Below the pieces are notes generated by a model. The model was given only the letters and a program-made list of their open reading frames with translations. It was not told where the DNA came from and made no database searches. Shown one piece after another: positions 32,471 to 39,682 of a stretch of 64,000 bases of DNA. Made by a program: the position numbers and the translations under genes. Every line of letters starts with the position of its first letter. The stretch's first letter is position 1. Location of the stretch: the NCBI GenBank assembly GCA_026984455.1, contig JALSSC010000072.1, forward strand, positions 55,733 to 119,732, read 5' to 3'. The stretch comes from Chromatiaceae bacterium (GTDB lineage: Bacteria; Pseudomonadota; Gammaproteobacteria; Chromatiales; Chromatiaceae).

Positions 32471-32498
32471 ATAATATTAGCGAATAGTGAAACGTCAA
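32471..32498 (-). promoter_or_regulatory. Sigma-70 promoter of the sulfur globule protein gene
   Basis: On the minus strand TTGACG (-35) and TATTAT (-10) are separated by 16 bases in an AT-rich segment. The predicted start lies about 78 bases before the ATG, leaving a leader that ends in a strong Shine-Dalgarno sequence. The match to consensus suggests strong expression, as expected for an abundant structural protein. Confidence 0.65.
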
Positions 32499-32686
32499 GT
32501 AGAAATTTTCGAATCGTGAGCCTCGGCTGATAAGCGACGTTTATGACTCGGCAGGGTCGACTTGGGATGGGAAGTTGGGGTGTCCTCCACAGACCCCGGA
32601 TCTCGGCTCACCGATCAGGCCATGCCCCACGGGCGTTCGACTGCTCGGACCCTTGGACGGATCCTTTGCAAGGAACAGCCAGGACC
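32499..32686. other. Intergenic region between the sulfur globule gene and the ABC operon
   Basis: No gene or strong site was recognised here. The ABC operon ends at its right side and the sulfur globule promoter begins at its left. It marks the left edge of a segment with lower GC than the rest of the window. Confidence 0.4.
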
Positions 32687-33385
32687 TCATCCTTTGAACT
32701 GCCTTATTGCATCTTCGACCGCTCCGTCATACTCCACCGTCCCTTTACTCATTAAGACGACTCTTGAGGCGATAGCAAAGGCCTCATCTCGATCATGTGT
32801 GACATAAAGCAAGGTAAACCCAAGCTTGCGCTGGAGCCCGAGGATCTCTTGCCGCAGTCGGATATTCAAATCGAGGTCGAGGCTCGAAAGCGGTTCATCC
32901 ATCAGGAGCACCTTGGGTTCAAGCGCGAGCGCCCTTGCAAGCGCCACCCGCTGCTGCTGCCCCCCTGACAGTTCGGCGGGCCTCCTGTCCGCGAAACCAA
33001 GCATCCCCACCAGGTCCAACACCTTTCGGATCTGCCGCTGCCTTTCAGTCCGTGCGAGACCCTTGGCCTTCAAGCCAAACTCGATATTCCCCGCGACGCT
33101 TAGATGGGGCCAGAGGGCAAGGTCTTGAAACACCATGCCAAGGTGACGTTGCTCCGGTAGCTTAATAATCTCACCCGCTTGGGCGACCACCGATCCCGCG
33201 ATGGAAATGAAGCCCGCATCCGGCGCGATGAAGCCTGCGATCAACCGGAGGATCGTTGTCTTACCACAGCCGGATGGGCCGAGGATGGTGATACGTTCCC
33301 CCTCATCGATTTCGAGGGAGACATCGTCCAGGATCTTTTCCCCGCTATAGAGCTTCGAGACAGAATCAAGGTGTACGATCTTCAT
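32687..33385 (-). CDS. ABC transporter ATP-binding protein (iron/AEP-type importer)
   Basis: The 232-residue ATPase has Walker A GPSGCGKTT near residue 36, Q-loop VFQDLALWPHLSV, signature LSGGQQQRVALARALA, Walker B VLLMDEPLSSLD and H-loop VTHDRDEAF. It is of the FbpC/PotA-like class but ends soon after the H-loop, so the usual C-terminal TOBE regulatory domain is absent. The ATG overlaps the permease stop (ATGA). It energises the permease and solute-binding protein encoded upstream. The substrate is not determined by sequence. Confidence 0.9.
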   Translation of the reverse strand: MKIVHLDSVSKLYSGEKILDDVSLEIDEGERITILGPSGCGKTTILRLIAGFIAPDAGFISIAGSVVAQAGEIIKLPEQRHLGMVFQDLALWPHLSVAGNIEFGLKAKGLARTERQRQIRKVLDLVGMLGFADRRPAELSGGQQQRVALARALALEPKVLLMDEPLSSLDLDLNIRLRQEILGLQRKLGFTLLYVTHDRDEAFAIASRVVLMSKGTVEYDGAVEDAIRQFKG

Positions 33386-34977
33386 CCGATCACCGCTTTC
33401 TTTCTCATGTCAGACACCATCCACAAAACGCCTGGCGGCAGCAATGTGGCGGCAATCATAACCATGCAAAGCGCGGCAATGAGTTCCGGAGATCCATTGG
33501 CCATAAGGGTGAAGATGCGTATCGGCAGGGTTTCGTGTCCGGCTGGATAAACCAGCATGGTGATCCCGGTATCCCGCAAGGAAAATATATAGCCCACCAA
33601 CCAACCGGCCAGCAGGCCGCGCCGCGCCAACGGGGCGACAATAAATACCATACGGCGAAACCATCTCGCTCCTGCAATCTGTGCGGCCTCTTCCATGGAG
33701 GGAGGGATCTGTGCAAACTGGGTGACCGAGATCCGGCTGGTGAGCGCCGTATACTTGGCGAGATAGCCAAAGATGATGATCCACGGAGTACTGTAGATAA
33801 AGTTCGTCCATGGCGTGTTCCACAGGGTGATAAGGCCGATGCCGATCACCGTGCTTGGAAGGGCGAAGAGAAAGATCGTCATTGAATCCACGGATCGCCA
33901 AAATCTGAATGCCTTGGTTTGTATCAGATAGCCCGTGAAGAAACCCAGAACGGTGAGAAGACTAGCCCCGATGACGGCATATATGAGGCTTCGCAGTAGA
34001 CTGTCTCCAGCCCTGCTCAGCGCCTCCACATAGGCGGTCAGGCCAGCCGACTGGATGACCAGCACGACGACAGGCACGAACACTACGACGAGTCCGATGA
34101 TTGCAACCAATAAGAGCAACCCTCTGCGACGGGCCCCCAGCCCTATCAGGGCTTGTCCGTCGAGCCCGGGAGAGGGGCGCAGTTGATAGGTCCTGTCACG
34201 CAGAAATACGCCTTCCACTAGAAGGAGTACCATGGTAATGGCGGCAAGCGGGACGGCCGCAGCCGTGGCCGCCTTGAAGTTGTAGAAGGCGGAAAACTGC
34301 GTGAAACTTTCCACGGGGAAGACATCATAGCGCAGAAAATTCGGCACGCTGAACTCCCCGAAGCTGAGGAGGAAAACCAGCATGGCAGACAGCAACACGC
34401 CGGGCAGGATGAGTGGGATCGTGATCTCCTGCATTACCCCGCGCCATCCGGAAACCAGTCTCCCGGCCTCTTCCAGGCGCGGGTTGATCGTCCGCAGGAA
34501 GACCATCGTGAGGAGCATGGGTATGGGTAAAAAGACCGAGAAGAGGACGATAACACAGCCTGGTAAGCCAAAGAGCATGGGGGCTGTCGCCCTGATGACA
34601 GCGGTGCCGAGCAGTTGCGCCAGGAGACCTTCGCTTCCCAGAAGATCAAGCCAGGAGACGGCGATTATGTAGGGAGGAATGAGCAGGGGAACAACAAAGA
34701 GCACCCTAAAGAACCGGCGAAAGGGCAAGTCCGTTTTCCCAAGGAGTATTCCCAGGGGCACTCCGATTGCAGTGGTCAATGCCGTGACCAGGGAAGACAG
34801 TATCATGCTGTGCCCCATGAGTATCCATTGGTGTGAGGATACCAGCAGCCCCCCATAGGATGCCAAACTAAGGTGGCCATCCACAACCACGCTCTTCATC
34901 AGCATCGAGAGAATGGGAAGCGTCCCGATCATAAACAGCAGGATCACGGTAAGCCCAAGGCATGCACGTCTCGCCAT
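33382..34977 (-). CDS. ABC transporter permease, fused two-domain FbpB-type
   Basis: A 531-residue permease with two tandem BPD-type transmembrane domains and about twelve hydrophobic segments. Two EAA-like loops are seen, ARLEEAGRLVSGWRGV-type (NPRLEEAGRLVSGWRGVM) and PPSMEEAAQIAGARWFRRM. This is the arrangement of FbpB and related iron or aminoethylphosphonate importers. Its ATG immediately follows the stop of the solute-binding protein and its stop overlaps the ATPase start. Base composition is lower in GC than the flanking aceE and fadD genes. Confidence 0.88.
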   Translation of the reverse strand: MARRACLGLTVILLFMIGTLPILSMLMKSVVVDGHLSLASYGGLLVSSHQWILMGHSMILSSLVTALTTAIGVPLGILLGKTDLPFRRFFRVLFVVPLLIPPYIIAVSWLDLLGSEGLLAQLLGTAVIRATAPMLFGLPGCVIVLFSVFLPIPMLLTMVFLRTINPRLEEAGRLVSGWRGVMQEITIPLILPGVLLSAMLVFLLSFGEFSVPNFLRYDVFPVESFTQFSAFYNFKAATAAAVPLAAITMVLLLVEGVFLRDRTYQLRPSPGLDGQALIGLGARRRGLLLLVAIIGLVVVFVPVVVLVIQSAGLTAYVEALSRAGDSLLRSLIYAVIGASLLTVLGFFTGYLIQTKAFRFWRSVDSMTIFLFALPSTVIGIGLITLWNTPWTNFIYSTPWIIIFGYLAKYTALTSRISVTQFAQIPPSMEEAAQIAGARWFRRMVFIVAPLARRGLLAGWLVGYIFSLRDTGITMLVYPAGHETLPIRIFTLMANGSPELIAALCMVMIAATLLPPGVLWMVSDMRKKAVIG

Positions 34978-36027
34978 CTAAAGCCCCATCCATGCTTTCA
35001 GGAAAGGCTGGAGTTCAACCATTTTTCTTGCAACATCGGCGTAGTCCACCCGCATAATCTTGATTGCGCTTATAGGCTTCAACTCGGATGGTGTTCGAAC
35101 TCCGGGATGCAGGGGAATCTGAGCACAGTCGGCAAAGGCGAGCTTTCTTTCGGTTTCGCGCGAAAGCAGGTAATCAATGAGACTTCTCGCCGCCCGGGGG
35201 TGGGGACCCCCCTTGATAAGCACGACCGCGTTGGGCACGATGAAAGACCCTATGCCGTTTTCCGCCTGGTCCGGATACACCATGGTCACGGGTTTCCCTT
35301 GGCGCATACGATTGACGGCATCGTCGCTATCCACGAGGCTGAAGTCATACTGTCCCGCAGCGACGAAGTCTGCACTTTCGCCATTGCTCGTCGAGATTGC
35401 CACACGGTTAGCTTTTATCGCCGCCATGAAATCGCTTGCCTGGTCATTACCCCAGATCGTGAACAGGGCGGCGATCTCTGCGGTTGTGGTCCCAAAGAGG
35501 GGATTGGCGATGACCGATCGCCCTTTCCAATGGGGGTCTGTGTAGGCCAGGATACTCCCAGGACGTTCCGTTAGGCCCTTGTTTACCACAAGCACCCTCG
35601 CCCTGGCGGAAAAACCAGTCCAGTATCCATCGGGATCCTTGAAGACGGGGGGGATATCCTGCGCAAGCGGAGATACATAAGGGGCCGAAATCCCCTTTTG
35701 CTTGAGGACCTCGGCCCGGATCGGCTCATTGGCCCAGTACACATCCGCCTGTGGATTATCCTTCTCCGCAATGAGGCGGTTCATGGCCCCGGTGCTCTTG
35801 GCCTCCTCCGTGTCGTAGACCGCCGTGACCTCGATGCCGGTCTCTTTCTCGAAATCCCGCAGTATGGGCTCCGAAAAGACCTGGTCCTCGGAGACGTAGA
35901 CGACGACAATCCGGGTATTGTTCGGTGCCTGTGTATAGTGCCAGGTGAGCAGGCCGCCGATCAGTACACCCAGTGCCGCCAAGGAGACAATGACTTTTTT
36001 CAGGGGAGTGGCCTCTAGTGCTTCCAC
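34978..36027 (-). CDS. Periplasmic solute-binding protein of the ABC importer
   Basis: The 349-residue protein has an N-terminal membrane segment, VIVSLAALGVLIGGLLTWHY, that is a signal anchor or uncleaved signal. The rest is a family-1/FbpA-like binding protein: VVVYVSEDQVFSEPILRDFE, then PQADVYWANEP, GKGRSVIANP-like KGRSVIANPLFGTT and PNAVVLIKGGPHPRAARSLIDYLLS. The Tyr-Tyr pair that binds Fe(III) in FbpA is not visible; that region reads LVDSDDAVNRM. So iron as substrate is unproven. The ATG overlaps the 3' end of the upstream lipoprotein gene. Confidence 0.85.
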   Translation of the reverse strand: MEALEATPLKKVIVSLAALGVLIGGLLTWHYTQAPNNTRIVVVYVSEDQVFSEPILRDFEKETGIEVTAVYDTEEAKSTGAMNRLIAEKDNPQADVYWANEPIRAEVLKQKGISAPYVSPLAQDIPPVFKDPDGYWTGFSARARVLVVNKGLTERPGSILAYTDPHWKGRSVIANPLFGTTTAEIAALFTIWGNDQASDFMAAIKANRVAISTSNGESADFVAAGQYDFSLVDSDDAVNRMRQGKPVTMVYPDQAENGIGSFIVPNAVVLIKGGPHPRAARSLIDYLLSRETERKLAFADCAQIPLHPGVRTPSELKPISAIKIMRVDYADVARKMVELQPFLKAWMGL

Positions 36028-36740
36028 GGTGTTACCGTGAAATCGTCAAAAGACGTAACGGCATCGGCCTTTGTCCACAGACCCACTCCGCCGGCCTTCG
36101 CGAAAAGATCGTTGCTCCCCGTAAGTAGTTTTCTTCCATTGAGGTAGCCCTCGAATCGGTTGCCGTGCTGAACGATCTTCAACCTTTGCCACTGCCCTGC
36201 GGGGAGGGCGATTCTCGTATCGGCCAATGTCTTGCGGGTACCGTGGTGGACGGTATAGATGCGGAAGTTGTTCTCTAAAGGATTGAAACGGGCGATGTAG
36301 TAGTTGTTCTTGTCCTGGACCCGCCATATCAGGCCTCCACCCTGGTCTTCTTCTCCTGCGATGGCCTTGAAGCGAACGTCGATCTCACCGTCCAGGAAGG
36401 AGATACGGTCCGTCCAGCAGATATTGAAGGTTCCTCCGAACCTATGATTGGGGCGGGTCATGGCCAAAGCATGCTCACCGGAAGGCGCGGTCTTGTCCAC
36501 GATGACCTGCCAGGTCGGCAAGGGACCCCTGGAATTGGTTGCGTCGACGTGCCAGCCGGGGGGAAGTTTTCCAGTCGGCACATCGTCGAAGTTCCATGAT
36601 GCCTCGGTTGCTCTGCCTACGCTTGCCGGTTCAGGACCCATGTCGGTCTGGAGATGCGATCCCTGGCAACCCAGTGCAATAGCCAAGAATCCCCCTGCAG
36701 ACAGGGCTGTGAGTACCTTTCGTGTATCAAACATGAACAT
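36015..36740 (-). CDS. Lipoprotein with LamG/concanavalin-like domain
   Basis: A 241-residue predicted lipoprotein with signal LTALSAGGFLAIALGC and a lipobox cysteine at about residue 25. The rest is a beta-sandwich-like module with FDDVPTGKLPPGWHVD, GEIDVRFKAI, GGGLIWRVQDKNNYYIARFNP, and GQWQRLKIVQHGNRFEGYLNGRKLL. These resemble the DUF1080/LamG-like fold that binds carbohydrate or other ligands. The second Met (36734) may be the true start. It overlaps the solute-binding-protein gene by 13 bases, so it is the first gene of a four-gene coupled operon. Ligand unknown. Confidence 0.7.
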   Translation of the reverse strand: MFMFDTRKVLTALSAGGFLAIALGCQGSHLQTDMGPEPASVGRATEASWNFDDVPTGKLPPGWHVDATNSRGPLPTWQVIVDKTAPSGEHALAMTRPNHRFGGTFNICWTDRISFLDGEIDVRFKAIAGEEDQGGGLIWRVQDKNNYYIARFNPLENNFRIYTVHHGTRKTLADTRIALPAGQWQRLKIVQHGNRFEGYLNGRKLLTGSNDLFAKAGGVGLWTKADAVTSFDDFTVTPWKH

Positions 36741-37137
36741 TCGCTCCGTTCTCTCTGGTTTCTCCCGGCAGCCGCGATCATCATCTGGGCCACCTCCTGG
36801 TCATCCTCTATTTGAGGGCCGGGATGGTTCCATCGGGGATTTGAATTGTCAAGGAAGTTGCAGGAACGACGCGAGGCGATCTGTATGTCGCATAGGCGTG
36901 CTGTCGGAACGACGGTGAAGGGCCCGATCCGGTGGAATGCGTGTTCGTTATCGCATCCGATGCGGTGGGCCAGGCATTCGTGGTCAGTCGGAAGAAGACA
37001 CATGGATTCGAGCGGTGTTGCAGTGCTCGCATCACCGCGGGCATGAAATGTCAGAATGGGTATACTGTGTTCATAGCGTATGCGCATATAAAAAAGGCTT
37101 GAGAGGGCGTGAGACTATGCCATATGAAGATGTTGTC
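36741..37137. other. About 400 bases without a recognisable gene
   Basis: The stretch lies upstream of the lipoprotein-ABC operon and downstream of the cytochrome gene, in low-GC DNA. It contains the palindrome TATGCGCATA near 37079-37088 next to a poly-A run, and GTATAC near 37060, but no consensus promoter pair was clear. Short open frames on both strands show no protein-like pattern. Confidence 0.4.
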
Positions 37138-37602
37138 TCATTGCCGAAATGTGGCATGGCATTGAACACAATAGTCCATGGTATCATGTAAGCCCTGAAG
37201 GGCCTTCGCCATATCTCTGGTTCTTAATGTCTCGGCCAGATCGTCTGCGCTTCGGTGGAACTGGAGGCCGATCGCCCGGAAGTCTTCATTTGGAAACATG
37301 CCGCACATTCGTTTCATGTCCTCAGTCAAACCGAGTTTGCGATGGGCGACCGCGGATGCCCTGTCGAAGTCTCCTTTAGCGAGGAGGCCGATAATCTCCC
37401 GTAATGCCTCCACATGGGATCTCATGTTCGCCAATTGCTGGGCCTTCATGCGATGAGGGAGATTGAGGGAAATCCGCTTGTCATTCGTGTTGTGATCCAT
37501 CGTCACGGGGTGGTCTGGGATCAGCTCTTTGCCGGTCTGAGCATAAACCGTGATCAGGGACATCAGAAAAAGAAGCGCTATGGAGAGGATGCGTGTGTAC
37601 AT
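37138..37602 (-). CDS. Secreted c-type cytochrome, class II-like
   Basis: A 154-residue protein with signal MYTRILSIALLFLMSLITVYAQ. A helical body is followed by a single heme-attachment motif CVQCH in the last ten residues, the layout of class II (cytochrome c'-like) four-helix cytochromes. MKAQQLANMRSHVEALREI and QFHRSADDLAETLRTRD form the helices. The upstream ATG at 37638 would add 12 residues ahead of the signal peptide. It stands alone, with fadD about 280 bases upstream. A role in gas binding, detoxification or electron transfer cannot be separated by sequence. Confidence 0.75.
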   Translation of the reverse strand: MYTRILSIALLFLMSLITVYAQTGKELIPDHPVTMDHNTNDKRISLNLPHRMKAQQLANMRSHVEALREIIGLLAKGDFDRASAVAHRKLGLTEDMKRMCGMFPNEDFRAIGLQFHRSADDLAETLRTRDMAKALQGLHDTMDYCVQCHATFRQ

Positions 37603-37885
37603 AGATACTCCGAGGTCGTAATGCATGGTGGACGCCATTCCAGTGTCTGCGATGGCCGCATGTCTGTGGGGATGAGTATACCCGTTGCGCGTGAAGGTTT
37701 CGTTTTTCGACGTTGTTCATCGGCCCCTGGGCAAGGCGCGGAAGCGAGTCATCGCGGGGACTTTGGCGAGCTTTCGCCATACTGCCCAGGGGTGCGAGGG
37801 GCGGCCGCAGTCGCGAGGAGTGGCACAGGGAGGTGTCGTTGACGGACCGAAGGACGGAAATATTCAGGTGCGACGGGTATATATC

Positions 37886-39682
37886 CTACCCATGGCCGAC
37901 GTAGAGTTCCTCCGTCAGCCGCCGGTAGCGTGCCAGGATACGCCGCCGGCGTAGCTTGAGGGTGGGGGTGGCGAGGCCGTTCTCCGGGGTCCAGGGCTCG
38001 GCCACCAGGGCGACGCGACGCACCTCGGCGTAGCCGGGAAAGCCTTGAATGTGGTCCCGGACGTGGCGCAGCACCGCCTCGCGCAGGCGCGCGTCGGCAT
38101 AGACGCTGTCATTGGCGGGATCCAGATGCAGGTGCTCCATGAGATGGCCGAGGGCCGCGCGGTTGGGTACCACCAGGGCGCTCAGGTAGGGTCGGCCTTC
38201 GCCCAGCAGGAGCACTTGGTCCACCAACTCGTCGAGGGCGATGCTGTTCTCCATGTCCGCGGGCGGGACCTTCTCGCCATTGGCGAGGACGATGATCTCC
38301 TTGAGCCGCCCGGTGATGTGGACGTAACCCTGGGAGTCCAGACGCGCCTTGTCGCCGGTGTGCAGCCAGCCGTCGGCGTCCACGAGGTCGTGGGTGGCCT
38401 CGGGGGCATTCCAGTAACCGGCGGTGACGCTGGGGCTGCGGGTGAGGAGTTCGCCGTTTGCCGCGATCCGTATCTCCACGCCCTCCAGGGGCGGGCCGAC
38501 GCTCTCGGGGACATTGGCCTCCAGGGGGTTGGCGGCGATGACCGGACTGGCCTCGGTGAGACCGTACCCTTGCACCACGGGAATGCCCAGGCCGATGAAC
38601 AGGCGCGCCACCTCGGGCGCCAGGGCGGCGCCACCGCAGACGGTGAAACGCAGGCGTCCACCCAGGCGCGCACGCACCCGGGCGCCCACCAGGCGGTCGA
38701 GAAGGGGGCGCAAGAGCAGCCGGGGGCGCCAGCGGGCGCGCCCCTGGTCGTGCAGGAAGCCTTGCCAGCCAGTGGTCACGGCCCGCTCGAACAGGCGCCG
38801 GCGGAGCCTGCTCTCCGTCTCCACCTTGGCCCGAAGGCGGCCGTAGACGCGCTCGAAGATACGCGGCACCGAGATCATCAGGGTCGGGCGTTGGCTTTGC
38901 AGGTCTTCGGCGAGCTGGGGGATGCCACGGGCGTAGATCACCGCCGCCCCCGCCACCAGGGGCAGGTAGTAGCCCACGGTGCGTTCGAAGGTGTGGGACA
39001 GGGGCAGGAAGGACAGGAAGCGGTCTTCGGGGCGGACCTCGAAGCGTTTCAAGGCCGCCTGCACGTTCCACAGGAGGTTGCGGTGGCTCAGCATCACCCC
39101 CTTGGGGCGCCCGGTGGTGCCCGAGGTGTAGACGATGGTGGCCAGGTCGTCGGCGGAGGCGGGGCCGGGCCAGGGGAGGGTGTCGGCGACCGCGGGCAGC
39201 CAGTCTGCGACGGCGCACAGCGGCCCCTTGGTGGGGGTCGGTGCGAGGGAGACCACCCGCCTCAGTCCCGGCGGTGGGGCCTGGCGGCGGATCAGCCCGC
39301 CCCAGGCGTCGGCGCTCTCCACGAGGAGCAGGCGGGCACCGGAATCGGCCAGGATCCAGGCGACGTTCCGGGCCCGGTCGTTGGTGTAGATGGGCACCAC
39401 CACCAGGCCGAGGCCCTGGGCGGCGAGGTCGAAGGCCATCCACTCCAGACGGTTGCGACACATCAGGGCGACGCGCTCGCCGGGGGCGAGGCCCTCGGCC
39501 GCCAGGGCCGCCTGCCAGCGGCTCAACAGGACGGCGGTGGCCGCCCAGCTATAGTCCCGCCAGGTGCCGCCTTCGTACTGGCGGTAGGCGAGGGCATCGG
39601 GGGTCGCGGCCAGCCGTTGGCGGAAGATGCCAGGCAGGGTGCTGGCCGGGGTGATGGGGATGGCGTGGGGATTGAGGTTCAT
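37886..39682 (-). CDS. fadD: Long-chain acyl-CoA synthetase (AMP-forming)
   Basis: The 598-residue AMP-binding enzyme activates fatty acids as CoA thioesters. The P-loop is IVYTSGTTGRPKGVMLSHRN, followed by FLPLSHTFERTVGYY, GYGLTEASPV, WLHTGDKARLDSQGYVHITGR and a C-terminal ANGEKVPPADMEN. The long form resembles FAA1/FadD-like ligases of the AMP-dependent family. The chosen ATG has GAGGAA six bases upstream and overlaps the fadJ stop (ATGA). The earlier ATG at 39745 is inside fadJ. Last gene of the beta-oxidation operon. Confidence 0.9.
   Translation of the reverse strand: MNLNPHAIPITPASTLPGIFRQRLAATPDALAYRQYEGGTWRDYSWAATAVLLSRWQAALAAEGLAPGERVALMCRNRLEWMAFDLAAQGLGLVVVPIYTNDRARNVAWILADSGARLLLVESADAWGGLIRRQAPPPGLRRVVSLAPTPTKGPLCAVADWLPAVADTLPWPGPASADDLATIVYTSGTTGRPKGVMLSHRNLLWNVQAALKRFEVRPEDRFLSFLPLSHTFERTVGYYLPLVAGAAVIYARGIPQLAEDLQSQRPTLMISVPRIFERVYGRLRAKVETESRLRRRLFERAVTTGWQGFLHDQGRARWRPRLLLRPLLDRLVGARVRARLGGRLRFTVCGGAALAPEVARLFIGLGIPVVQGYGLTEASPVIAANPLEANVPESVGPPLEGVEIRIAANGELLTRSPSVTAGYWNAPEATHDLVDADGWLHTGDKARLDSQGYVHITGRLKEIIVLANGEKVPPADMENSIALDELVDQVLLLGEGRPYLSALVVPNRAALGHLMEHLHLDPANDSVYADARLREAVLRHVRDHIQGFPGYAEVRRVALVAEPWTPENGLATPTLKLRRRRILARYRRLTEELYVGHG

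Noticed and set aside
32687..36027. Firm naming of the importer as an iron transporter (fbpABC)
   Set aside because: The Tyr pair of the binding site is not visible and the ATPase lacks the TOBE domain, so substrate was left open.
36617..37087. Open frame of about 156 codons on the minus strand
   Set aside because: Cys- and His-rich without a fold, and partly overlaps the lipoprotein gene in another frame.
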